From positions 372,001 to 436,000 of the forward strand of contig JBMNIP010000002.1 in the NCBI GenBank assembly GCA_050951005.1: DNA of 64,000 bases, written 5' to 3'. Shown one piece after another: positions 41,812 to 50,134 of the stretch. Origin of the DNA: UMGS1519 sp050951005. Its GTDB lineage: Bacteria > Actinomycetota > Coriobacteriia > Coriobacteriales > Eggerthellaceae. Under the pieces are notes generated by a model, which was given only the letters and a program-made list of their open reading frames with translations, was not told the origin of the DNA and ran no database searches. Within the stretch, counting starts at the first letter, position 1; the number at the start of each line of letters is the position of its first letter. The translations under genes and the position numbers were made by a program.

Positions 41812-42315
41812 TTACAGAAGCAGGTTCCGCGCCACGCCTTCGGCTTCCTCAGCAGAGATACCATGGGATGCCGCAACGATATGCACGATGAATTCGAATC
41901 CGCGCGTTGCCAATTCGTTATCCTTGCCGGAGAGGGACTTGTCTTCCGCTTCGACATATTCGTAGCGGCGGCGGTACAGACGCTCGAGCTTGATGATATC
42001 CACTAAGTCGCCGGAGGACAGGATGGACCGTGCGGCATTGATCCGTTTGTTGCGGTTATCAATCCACTTGAATTCATCGCCCTCTTGGGAAGCCGAGAAG
42101 ATATCGGCCACTTCTTCCTGCGTTGGGATGGGGCGGATGGTCATGTCGGCCTTATCAACCGGAACGTACGAAGTACCGCCGTTATGATGCTTGGTCGCAT
42201 AGGCGGGACTCAGGATGTAATAATCCTTGGCGGGCATATTCCCGATAGACTCCTCGCGCACATCATCGATTGTGTACACGTCGGTACCCTTCAGTACATA
42301 GTCGCCCACCTGCAT
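41812..42315 (-). CDS. CarD-like transcriptional regulator
   Basis: 167 residues. The N-terminal 60 (MQVGDYVLKGTDVYTIDDV, ending SYVPVD) match the CarD/TRCF RNA-polymerase-interaction domain, which binds the polymerase beta subunit. A helical C-terminal part with WIDNRNKRINAARSILSSGD and RRRYEYVEAEDKSL is also typical. CarD proteins stabilise open promoter complexes. The start at 42315 has AGGAGCG. Its place beside the acyl-CoA genes may make it a local regulator, or it may be the global CarD. Confidence 0.85.
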   Translation of the reverse strand: MQVGDYVLKGTDVYTIDDVREESIGNMPAKDYYILSPAYATKHHNGGTSYVPVDKADMTIRPIPTQEEVADIFSASQEGDEFKWIDNRNKRINAARSILSSGDLVDIIKLERLYRRRYEYVEAEDKSLSGKDNELATRGFEFIVHIVAASHGISAEEAEGVARNLLL

Positions 42316-42401
42316 CGTTCACGCTCCTGAAACTCATACGCTTCGCAAAATGTTAAACATTATTATACCGCGATTCACGTCCTGTCATCGGCGCTTCCGC
42401 A

Positions 42402-42431
42402 TAAAAGGGGCCGCTCAAGAATGAGCGGCCC
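42402..42431 (-). terminator. Terminator of the first UspA gene
   Basis: Minus-strand 11-base stem (42421-42431 with 42406-42416) followed by TTTT. It lies about 30 bases past the stop. Confidence 0.85.
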
Positions 42432-42462
42432 CAACGGATACTGGAAATCTCAACAGGCTTGC

Positions 42463-42888
42463 TCAGCCTTTGATCACCATCGCAGGAACCTCAATCAGGT
42501 TAAGCACCGCATGGCTGACGCTGCCGAAATATTGCTTGACAGCACCCAATCCGCGGCTGCCCATCACCACCAAATCGACGTCGCTGTTCTTAATCGCATC
42601 GATAATCGGCTTCGGAGCCGATGGCGCTTTCACCACTTTCACTTCGGTATTGAGCCCGGAGCCGGAAAGGTAGTTCTCGGCTTTCTCGGAAACCCGATCG
42701 CCCTCTTCGTTCAGCATCGCGGCGAGCGCCGGCGAATTCATGGCTTGGGCACGGAGATTCGTGGCGATGACGTTCACATGCAGGACCGTAACCTTGGCCT
42801 GATAGTGCTTTGCCAAATCGCATGCCGTCTCAAGGGCTTTCTGGGCAATGTCCGAGCCGTCGTAAGCAACAAGGATATGTTTGAACAT
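42463..42888 (-). CDS. Universal stress protein, UspA family (first copy)
   Basis: 141 residues. HILVAYDGSDIAQKAL opens the Rossmann-like fold. The C-terminal ATP-binding motif GSRGLGAVKQYFGSVS (G-x2-G-x9-G-S) is intact, so it probably binds ATP. Cytoplasmic. AAAGGACC lies upstream of the ATG at 42888. Usp proteins often travel with CoA-ester and transport genes in anaerobic actinobacteria. Confidence 0.92.
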   Translation of the reverse strand: MFKHILVAYDGSDIAQKALETACDLAKHYQAKVTVLHVNVIATNLRAQAMNSPALAAMLNEEGDRVSEKAENYLSGSGLNTEVKVVKAPSAPKPIIDAIKNSDVDLVVMGSRGLGAVKQYFGSVSHAVLNLIEVPAMVIKG

Positions 42889-43007
42889 GAGCGGTCCTTT
42901 CCAATCAGATCACTTATTTTTATATTACCTAATAGAAAGGAAAAAGAAGGCCGGGATGCATAATTTCCGATGAAGCATCGGCATTTCAGGCCTCTGGATA
43001 GCAACCC

Positions 43008-43565
43008 ATGGCAGAATACGAGCATATCATCCACCCGTTCGAACCGATCCTGACACCGACCGCCCGCGTGCTGGTTCTGGGGTCGCTTCCTTCGAAGCTC
43101 TCGCGCGAGAACGCATTCTACTACGGCAATCCGCGCAATCGGTTCTGGCAGGTGATGGCAGACATCCTGGGCAAGCCGGTACCCGACGGCATTCCCGAGA
43201 AGACCCGGCTGTTGACCGATGCCGGTATCGCACTCTGGGACGTCATCGCAGAATGCGACATCCGCGGATCGAGCGATGCGAGCATCCGCAATGCGCGTCC
43301 GATTCCCTTGGAGCGCGTGCTCGGCTCCTGTCCCATCGAGGCTATCTTCACGAATGGGAAAACGGCCTATCGGCTGTTTGTCCGGCATCTCTTGGCACAG
43401 GCCCACGAGGTGCCCGTGTATGCGCTGCCCTCGACCAGTCCCGCAAATGCCGCTTGGAGCCTGGAACGGCTCACCGACGCTTGGCGACAAGCACTGATGC
43501 CCTACCTGGACCGGGGGCAGGAGCAGGCAGCTGCCGACGCATCAGAAGACGGCACGACGGCATAA
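43008..43565 (+). CDS. DNA-deoxyinosine glycosylase (uracil-DNA glycosylase superfamily)
   Basis: 185 residues. VLVLGSLPSKLSRENAFYYG and NPRNRFWQVM match the hypoxanthine/deoxyinosine glycosylase family of the UDG superfamily, which removes deaminated adenine from DNA. The second motif is LPSTSPANA near 143-151. The ribosome site before 43008 is weak (GGATAGC). It is convergent with the radical SAM gene. Confidence 0.85.
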   Translation: MAEYEHIIHPFEPILTPTARVLVLGSLPSKLSRENAFYYGNPRNRFWQVMADILGKPVPDGIPEKTRLLTDAGIALWDVIAECDIRGSSDASIRNARPIPLERVLGSCPIEAIFTNGKTAYRLFVRHLLAQAHEVPVYALPSTSPANAAWSLERLTDAWRQALMPYLDRGQEQAAADASEDGTTA

Positions 43566-43604
43566 GGCACGGTGCCCATGCTGCACCGCGCCTGAGAGAA
43601 GTGC

Positions 43605-45101
43605 TTACTTCCCTACCGCCACTTCCTCGAGTACCTTCTCGCTCGCCGTCGATTCCTGCGCATCGGGCGCCTGTTGGTGATCGAGCTTCCGTTCGAGTCG
43701 CTCCAGGCGACGGAGGTCCGAGTCCGCCTGCCCGACATGACCGCTGTGGCGCATCGGGTAGCGCGGATCGGCGGGGTTTTCCCACAGTCGATTGGCGACC
43801 GGCTCCCATGCATCTGCAACCGGGATGCATTTCGCGCACAGATCGCCGGCATCTTCCGCACCATCGAGGTCGGTCGACTTCGCACCCGATTCCCTGACGA
43901 TGCGCGCCAGCTCGCCCTGGTTGTCCAAGATGGGGCACGGTCGGAGCAGATTGCCGCTGAAGGGCTGGTTGCGATAGTACGCCATGAACAGCGGGGAGCG
44001 CAGTGCGTCCAGCAGGCTGGTATCGTGGATGTTCGCGTTGCTGTAGTGGGCGAACACGCACGGCTCCACATCGCCGTTCGCGTTGATGTGCAGGTAGCGC
44101 CGGCCACCGGCGATGCATCCGCCGACATATTCGCCATCGTTCCAGAAGTCCATGGTGAACAGCGGTTTCTCGTCGCGCATGCGTCGAATGAAATGGTAGA
44201 GCTCTTCACGCTGCGCCGGCGTCGCCATGAGATCGGTCGGGGCGTTCTTGCCGATGGGCATGTAGGTGAAGAACCAGGCGAACAGCGCACCCTTGTCAAT
44301 CATCCAGTCAAAGAATTCCTCCGTGGCGATAGCCTGGTAGTTCTGGCTGGTGTAGCACGTGGATACCCCGAAGGGCAGGCCGTTTCCCCGCAGCAGGTCC
44401 ATCGCATGGGATACCTTTGCGAAGGTGCCCGCGCCGCGTCGGGCATCGGTCGCCTCGCCGAAGCCCTCGACCGAGATAGCGGGAACGAAGTTGGCGACGC
44501 GCTTCATGTCGGCGCAGAATTCCTCATCGATGAGTGTGGCATTGGTGAAGCTCAAGAACACGCAATCCTGGTGCTTCTCGCAGAGGCGGATGACATCCTT
44601 CTTGCGTACGAGGGGCTCCCCACCTGTGTAAATGTAGAGATGCACACCGAGCGCCTTACCCTGCTCGATGATGGAATCGATGTCCTCAAAGCTCAGGTTC
44701 AGCTGATGGCCGTAGTCGGCCGCCCAGCATCCGGTGCAATGCAGATTGCACGCGCTGGTGGGGTCAAGGAGAATGGCCCAGGGAATGTTGCACTGGTATT
44801 TCTCCCGATTTGCCTCCTGGATGGGCCAGGCGTCGAAGACCACATCGAGGACGAGGGATTTCAGCAATCGCCGCGCGACCCCTTCGTCCATTTCGGTAGT
44901 CAGCCGCAGGATGTAACGATACCAATTACCCTTGCTATCGATAGCGTTTCGGACCATCTTTCGCTGCGGCGCCATGACGTTATCGGGAACGAGCGTATCG
45001 ACGATGTCCATGATTTTCGGAACATTCTGCTCCGGATCCTTGATGACATAATCCAAGGCGCGGCTGATCCCGGCCCGTTCGAGTTTCTGTTTCGCTCCCA
45101 T
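43605..45101 (-). CDS. Radical SAM protein with a SPASM-like C-terminal Cys region
   Basis: 498 residues. The AdoMet/4Fe-4S motif is SACNLHCTGCW (Cys118, 122, 125), followed by YTGGEPLVRKKD. A C-terminal Cys set (CVFAHYSN, PCPILDN, LCAKCIP) suggests extra clusters. The first 100 residues are an unusual helical extension. The last 50 are charged and probably disordered. Start 45101. I do not know the substrate. Relatives include heme-pathway-like and peptide- or cofactor-modifying enzymes. No precursor peptide gene was seen next to it. Confidence 0.82.
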   Translation of the reverse strand: MGAKQKLERAGISRALDYVIKDPEQNVPKIMDIVDTLVPDNVMAPQRKMVRNAIDSKGNWYRYILRLTTEMDEGVARRLLKSLVLDVVFDAWPIQEANREKYQCNIPWAILLDPTSACNLHCTGCWAADYGHQLNLSFEDIDSIIEQGKALGVHLYIYTGGEPLVRKKDVIRLCEKHQDCVFLSFTNATLIDEEFCADMKRVANFVPAISVEGFGEATDARRGAGTFAKVSHAMDLLRGNGLPFGVSTCYTSQNYQAIATEEFFDWMIDKGALFAWFFTYMPIGKNAPTDLMATPAQREELYHFIRRMRDEKPLFTMDFWNDGEYVGGCIAGGRRYLHINANGDVEPCVFAHYSNANIHDTSLLDALRSPLFMAYYRNQPFSGNLLRPCPILDNQGELARIVRESGAKSTDLDGAEDAGDLCAKCIPVADAWEPVANRLWENPADPRYPMRHSGHVGQADSDLRRLERLERKLDHQQAPDAQESTASEKVLEEVAVGK

Positions 45102-45359
45102 GGCACTCTCTCTTCCCCTGCAGCACGTTACACAGGCATTGGCACTATTCCCCTTCTTTATAGGACGATTGCGGCATATGAAACAGGTGAGTATGGGATT
45201 GATACTGAAGTGACACCTTCCCCGGTCAAACAGCCGCTTCAAGGGAAAATTCCGCCAATATCCTGGGGCCGCACACCAAGAAAGCCCCCAACGCCGCCTG
45301 GCACGGTGGCACTGGGGACCCGAGAACAAGTAGAAGCGCTCAGCTGATGAAGGCAGGCA

Positions 45360-45830
45360 CTATTTGACGACGAGCACCGGAACGGTAGACAAGCGCACGA
45401 CTGCCGCGCTCACCGAGCCCATCATGCCCTGCAGCGCATTCAGGCCGCGGCAGCCCATGACAATCAGGTCGCACCCGTGATCGTACGTGTAATTCAAGAT
45501 GGCATGATGCGGCCTTCCCGTTGCCACCTTATACAGGAAGCGGTTCGGGGCATTGGCCACCAACGGTTCGACTTCCTTTTCGATTTCCCGGCACTTCTCG
45601 TCGCGGAAGTCCTTTTCCATCTCATCGGACTCGTTGGTCTCGAGCGTCTGCACACCGGCCATACGGGCGGCGGCAGCGAACGTAACGTCCTTGCTGTTGC
45701 TCGCCTCTACGACGAAGAGAACGGTTATGGTCGCATCCGGATCGTCCGCAACCTGCTGCACTGCAAGCCGCAATGCGTGCGCAGCATGAATCGAACGGTC
45801 GTATGGCACAAGGATATTTCGATAAATCAT
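45360..45830 (-). CDS. Universal stress protein, UspA family (second copy)
   Basis: 156 residues. NILVPYDRSIHAAHAL at the start and GCRGLNALQGMMGSVS at the end give a complete Usp fold. The ATP motif has Asn-Ala where Gly-rich members have Gly-x, so binding may be weaker. The charged insert NESDEMEKDFRDEKCREI is longer than in the first copy. Start 45830 with AAGGGAA. It is divergent from the second CoA ligase gene. Confidence 0.9.
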   Translation of the reverse strand: MIYRNILVPYDRSIHAAHALRLAVQQVADDPDATITVLFVVEASNSKDVTFAAAARMAGVQTLETNESDEMEKDFRDEKCREIEKEVEPLVANAPNRFLYKVATGRPHHAILNYTYDHGCDLIVMGCRGLNALQGMMGSVSAAVVRLSTVPVLVVK

Positions 45831-45952
45831 GGATATTCCCTTCGCCTAGGAGCACGATGCCGAGCAACGGTTTTCAAGAACCGCTCTTATTGTAACGTAG
45901 TAGTATGTCGGACAGGTTAACCGAAGCCCAAGCGGCTGAAAGAAGGAGTTCC

Positions 45953-47593
45953 ATGCCCATTACCGAAATGCTCGTTCGGAACGCCACCTATCATGGCGAC
46001 GAGGTCGCCCTCGTCGAGATCAATCCCGCTGTACGTGAAACGCGTGGAAAGAACTGGCGCGATTACGAATTGGTCGAGACGAATCCCGCGAAGCGATACC
46101 GCCGCGAGATTACCTGGCGCATGTTCAACGGCCGCGCGAACCGTTTCGCCCATCTGCTGTTGGATTCGGGCGTCGGCAAGGGACACAAGGTGGGCATCTT
46201 GCTGATGAACTGCCTGGAATGGCTGCCCGTCTATTTCGGCGTGCTGAAATCGGGCGCGGTCGTGGTTCCGATGAACTACCGCTACACCGCCGACGAGATC
46301 AAATACTGCCTTGGGCTGGCAGATTGCGACACGCTCGTGTTCGGACCGGAATTCATCAGCCGCATCTCCGATATCGTCGATGAGATTCCGACGGTCACGA
46401 ACCTGTACTACGTGGGCAAGGATTGCCCGGAGTTCGCAGAAAGCTACGATGACCGCATCGTGCATTTCTCGGCCGACGAGCCCAATGTGACGCTCTCCGA
46501 CCAGGATGAAGCGGCGATCTACTTCTCATCGGGCACCACGGGATTCCCGAAAGCCATCCTGCATAACCACGAGAGCCTGACGGCCTCTGCGGATACCGAA
46601 CTGCACCATCATCATCAGACACGCGACGATGTGTTCCTGTGCATCCCGCCGCTCTACCACACGGGTGCGAAGATGCATTGGTTCGGCAGTTTGAAATCCT
46701 GCTCTCGAGCCGTCCTCCTGCGCGGCGTGCGTCCCGATTGGATCCTGCGCACCGTCTCCGAAGAGAACTGCACGGTGGTTTGGCTGCTGGTGCCATGGGT
46801 CCAGGATATTCTCGACGCTATCGACCGGGGGGACATCGATCTTGAGGATTACCGTCTCGACCAGTGGCGTTTGATGCACATCGGCGCCCAGCCGGTGCCG
46901 CCGTCGCTGATCAAGCGTTGGCGCGCCGTCTTCCCCAACCATCAGTACGACACAAATTACGGTCTGTCCGAGGCCATCGGGCCTGGCTGCGTGCACCTCG
47001 GCGTGGAGAACATCGACCATGTGGGCGCCATCGGCGTACCCGGCTACGGCTGGCAGGCCGAGGTCCGCAAGGAAGATGGATCGCTCGTTGCGCCGGGCAG
47101 CCATGAGGTTGGAGAGCTGTGCGTCAAGGGACGTGGACTGATGACCTGCTACTACCATAATCCCGACGCAACCCGCGAGGTGCTGCGCGATGGGTGGCTC
47201 TACACCGGCGACATGGCGGAAGTCGACGCCGACGGCTTCATCTACCTGGTCGACCGCAAGAAAGACGTCGTCATCTCCGGCGGCGAGAACATCTACCCCG
47301 TGCAGATAGAGGACTTCCTGCGTGCCAATGACGCCATCAAAGATGTCGCCGTCATCGGGCTTCCCGACAATCGTCTGGGCGAGATCGCCGCAGCCGTCAT
47401 CGAAGTGAAGCCCGACCATACCCTCACCGAGGAGCAGGTGAACGAGTACTGCCTGGAGCTGCCGCGCTACAAACGACCGCGTAAGATCATCTTCGACAAC
47501 GTGCCGCGCAACCCCACCGGCAAGATCGAGAAACCCGCTATCCGCGAGAAATATGGTGCTACGCGTCTCGTTGAAAAGGAAAACGAGAAATAA
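45953..47593 (+). CDS. Acyl-CoA ligase, AMP-forming (second copy)
   Basis: 546 residues, ANL superfamily. FSSGTTGFPKAIL near 190-202 (ATP loop), YGLSEAIG (adenine loop), GWLYTGDMAEVDADGF and the C-terminal NPTGKIEKPAIREKY (Lys for adenylation) are intact. The frame is open 16 codons further upstream, but AAGGAG precedes the ATG at 45953. It differs from the copy at 31.5 kb in sequence and length, so the two probably act on different acids. The next gene starts one base after its stop. Confidence 0.92.
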   Translation: MPITEMLVRNATYHGDEVALVEINPAVRETRGKNWRDYELVETNPAKRYRREITWRMFNGRANRFAHLLLDSGVGKGHKVGILLMNCLEWLPVYFGVLKSGAVVVPMNYRYTADEIKYCLGLADCDTLVFGPEFISRISDIVDEIPTVTNLYYVGKDCPEFAESYDDRIVHFSADEPNVTLSDQDEAAIYFSSGTTGFPKAILHNHESLTASADTELHHHHQTRDDVFLCIPPLYHTGAKMHWFGSLKSCSRAVLLRGVRPDWILRTVSEENCTVVWLLVPWVQDILDAIDRGDIDLEDYRLDQWRLMHIGAQPVPPSLIKRWRAVFPNHQYDTNYGLSEAIGPGCVHLGVENIDHVGAIGVPGYGWQAEVRKEDGSLVAPGSHEVGELCVKGRGLMTCYYHNPDATREVLRDGWLYTGDMAEVDADGFIYLVDRKKDVVISGGENIYPVQIEDFLRANDAIKDVAVIGLPDNRLGEIAAAVIEVKPDHTLTEEQVNEYCLELPRYKRPRKIIFDNVPRNPTGKIEKPAIREKYGATRLVEKENEK

Positions 47594-47594
47594 C

Positions 47595-48497
47595 ATGGCC
47601 GCACGTTTTTTGCGGGGGATTCATAAGAAGCAGCATATTCGCCGAGCAGGGCTTGCCGCCCTGCTCGTGTGCGCTCTTGCAACCTGCGCCTTCTGGCTGG
47701 CAGGATGCGCCGGAAACGAGGACGAGCCCACAACGGCCGAACAGGCGCAGGATCAGAATATGTCGCTCTACGAATACAATCTGAATCGCGGGGCTATGGC
47801 CCTGAACGACTACGATTACAGCAACCTGGAATCATTCAACGGATACAAGTATTACTTGACCGACAAGAAGGTCACCTCGCTGATGGGCATCGACGTCTCA
47901 GACCATCAGGGGAAGGTGAACTGGTCCAAGGCACATGCAAGCGGCATCGACTTCGCCTTCATCCGCATCGGTTATCGCGGATATACCGAGGGCAAGATCA
48001 GCGCCGACGAGCGCTATGAGACGAACATAAAGAAGGCAAAGGCCGCCGGCATGAAGGTAGGCGTGTACTTCTTCTCGCAAGCCACCACCGAGGACGAGGC
48101 CCGCGAGGAAGCCGCATATGTTATCGACAAGCTGAACGGAACCGACATCGACTACCCGGTAGTCTACGACCTGGAAACCGACGTGAACGACGACGCCCGC
48201 ACGAAGGACCTGAGTTCCGACCAGATCACCGCCAATGCGCTTGCGTTCTGCAAGGCCATCGAAGAGGCCGGCTATACGCCCATGGTGTACCTGAACAAGA
48301 ATGCAGCGCTGTACCAGTTCGACCTTTCCCAGCTGCAGTCCTACCCGTTGTGGTACGCCGAATATTCCGATACGCCATCGCTCGGTTTCGACTTCGCCAT
48401 ATGGCAGTACACCGCCGAGGGCTCCGCTTTCGGCGTAAAGGGCAACGTCGATTTGGACATCCTATTCGACGAATCGAAGCTGCAGGTGAAAAGCTAG
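47595..48497 (+). CDS. Lipoprotein with GH25 lysozyme domain
   Basis: 300 residues. A lipobox signal (hydrophobic 18-35 ending WLAGC, Cys about 38) anchors it to the membrane. After an acidic linker, MGIDVSDHQGKVNW begins a glycoside hydrolase 25 (N-acetylmuramidase) domain. VVYDLETDVNDD carries the catalytic Asp-x-Glu, and FDFAIWQYT the conserved end. It probably remodels peptidoglycan. The ribosome site is weak. Translation may be coupled to the CoA ligase that ends one base before the ATG. Confidence 0.9.
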   Translation: MAARFLRGIHKKQHIRRAGLAALLVCALATCAFWLAGCAGNEDEPTTAEQAQDQNMSLYEYNLNRGAMALNDYDYSNLESFNGYKYYLTDKKVTSLMGIDVSDHQGKVNWSKAHASGIDFAFIRIGYRGYTEGKISADERYETNIKKAKAAGMKVGVYFFSQATTEDEAREEAAYVIDKLNGTDIDYPVVYDLETDVNDDARTKDLSSDQITANALAFCKAIEEAGYTPMVYLNKNAALYQFDLSQLQSYPLWYAEYSDTPSLGFDFAIWQYTAEGSAFGVKGNVDLDILFDESKLQVKS

Positions 48498-48696
48498 GAC
48501 GCCCCCGCAGACGCCTTCTCTGCATCCTCAAGCTGATTTTTTTCTGAGACCGTCCCGTTTTCGGGAGTTTCGCTCGCACAGGACGAATCATCCCGATACA
48601 ATATCCTCTATGCATTATATGAGGCATGCAGAGCCTTGCCGCCCAATAGGATATGGCCCGACCTGCATGCCGTCGATCTGCTTGAAAGGTATGCTC

Positions 48697-48798
48697 ATGG
48701 CACGATACAAGATGAACGTTAAGAACGTGATCGAGATGATTGTCGCAGCTGCGATTACGTTCATCATCCTTGAGCTGTTGGGCGTCTTCTACGGGTAA
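48697..48798 (+). CDS. Small single-span membrane protein (33 residues)
   Basis: 33 residues: MARYKMNVKNVIEMIV then a hydrophobic helix (IVAAAITFIILELLGVF) and a short end. AAAGG lies seven bases before the ATG at 48697; an ATG at 48691 is also possible. It sits directly before the NfeD-like gene and could be a partner or a small subunit. No family recognised. Confidence 0.6.
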   Translation: MARYKMNVKNVIEMIVAAAITFIILELLGVFYG

Positions 48799-48847
48799 GC
48801 ACCGGAGCACCCTCCCCCTCGTCAGCACGTAAGGAGCCCTTGGATCC

Positions 48848-49285
48848 ATGCCTGAACTTCTTCTGACCTTCTGGATACTGGTCATCTTCGTTTTCCTGAT
48901 CATTGAATTCACAAAAGTCACCGGCGATTTCTTCCCCTTCGTTATCGGGGGCATCGGCGCGTGCATCTGCTATGCCGTGAACTTGGACTTCACCATCCAA
49001 GTTACCGTCTTCGCCGTGTTGGCCGTTCTGTGCTGGTTCACACTGCGCCCAGTATTCAAGAGGCGTCAGCGTGCCCGCACCGAATCGGACGCCGTAGACC
49101 CCGACGAGCATATCGGGGAAAAGGTCATGGTGACCGCCAAGATCGACGACAAGGATTGGGGCCGTGTGGCCATTGACAACAAGGAATACCGCGCTCGCGC
49201 AGAAAATCCCGCCGAGAAATACAATGTCGCCGACTATGTGACTATCGTGGGCGTCGAAGGGCAATGGATCATCGTGAAGCGCTAG
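48848..49285 (+). CDS. NfeD-like membrane protein
   Basis: 145 residues. Two or three hydrophobic spans occupy about 3-65. The rest (GEKVMVTAKIDDKDWGRVAIDN to the end, VEGQWIIVKR) is a small OB-fold beta-barrel typical of NfeD/YbbK proteins, which partner with SPFH (stomatin/flotillin) proteins. AAGGAGCCC precedes the ATG at 48848. No SPFH gene is in this window. Confidence 0.85.
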   Translation: MPELLLTFWILVIFVFLIIEFTKVTGDFFPFVIGGIGACICYAVNLDFTIQVTVFAVLAVLCWFTLRPVFKRRQRARTESDAVDPDEHIGEKVMVTAKIDDKDWGRVAIDNKEYRARAENPAEKYNVADYVTIVGVEGQWIIVKR

Positions 49286-49324
49286 GCACTCCAGAAGTGG
49301 ACAAGAGCAATCGATTGAAAGGCA

Positions 49325-49370
49325 GGGCTGCCGGAATGCGGGCAGCCCGCCCGCATTGTGCGGGTTGTTT
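49325..49370 (+). terminator. Two tandem stem-loops directly before lutA
   Basis: The first stem is GGGCTGCC/GGCAGCCC (49325-49332 with 49341-49348). The second is CCCGCA/TGCGGG (49350-49355 with 49359-49364), followed by TTGTTT. It may end the NfeD transcript or act as an attenuator for the lut genes, whose start codon is only 18 bases further on. Confidence 0.6.
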
Positions 49371-49388
49371 GGGAAATAGGTGAGACAA

Positions 49389-50123
49389 GTGAAAGTTGCA
49401 TTCTTCCCCGGATGCATCGTTGATTTCATGTACCCCGATGTGGGTATCGCGGCGGTGCATGTGCTGGAACGGCTGGGTTGCGAAGTCGAGCTGCCGAAGA
49501 ACCAGGTATGCTGCGGTCAGCCGCTGCTGAATTCCGGATACACCCGTGAAACCATCCCGATGGTGAAGAACGTCATCGATGCCTACGCGTCATACGACTG
49601 CGTGGTGTCGTTGACCGGTTCGTGCATGTTCGCCATCGTGGACGAATATCCCAAGCTGCTCGGCGAGGACCCGGTATACGGGCCGCGCATCAAGCGCTTG
49701 CAGCGCAACTTCCACGAGTTCACCGACTTCATCGTGAACACCTTGGGCGTCACCGATGTCGGAGCTCACCTCGATGCCAAAGTCACCTATCACAAGAGCT
49801 GCCATCTGACCCGATTGCTGGGCATCAAGGAGGCGCCCCTGACGCTGTTGGAGAACGTCCATGGCCTGGAATACGTGGAGATGGCACACGCCGACCGTTG
49901 CTGCGGATTCGGCGGAACGTTCTCCGTGAAGGAGCCTGCCATATCCGGCGAGATGGTCAAGGAGAAATGCCTTACCATCGCGGAATCCGGCGCCGATATC
50001 GTCTGCGGTGCCGATCAAGCCTGCCTGATGAACATCAAGGGCGGACTTTCCCGCCTGCGTCGCGATGGTGAGATCGACCGCGATATCCGCGTCATGCATA
50101 TCGCCGAGATACTGGACAACTAG
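49389..50123 (+). CDS. lutA: Lactate utilization protein LutA
   Basis: 244 residues. LutABC together oxidise L-lactate to pyruvate with Fe-S electron transfer. Two CCG domains are seen: NQVCCGQPLLNSG near 37-49 and ADRCCGFGG near 170-178, which bind a heterodisulfide-reductase-like cluster. Start GTG at 49389 is chosen for MKVAFFPGCIVDF, the family N-terminus, with AGGTGAG upstream; a GTG at 49380 is the alternative. lutB follows after 11 bases. Confidence 0.95.
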   Translation: MKVAFFPGCIVDFMYPDVGIAAVHVLERLGCEVELPKNQVCCGQPLLNSGYTRETIPMVKNVIDAYASYDCVVSLTGSCMFAIVDEYPKLLGEDPVYGPRIKRLQRNFHEFTDFIVNTLGVTDVGAHLDAKVTYHKSCHLTRLLGIKEAPLTLLENVHGLEYVEMAHADRCCGFGGTFSVKEPAISGEMVKEKCLTIAESGADIVCGADQACLMNIKGGLSRLRRDGEIDRDIRVMHIAEILDN

Positions 50124-50134
50124 GAGCGCATGCG

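Noticed and set aside
43674..45347. A 557-codon plus-strand frame opposite the radical SAM gene
   Set aside because: It is antisense to a gene with an intact CxxxCxxC motif, and no product is recognised.
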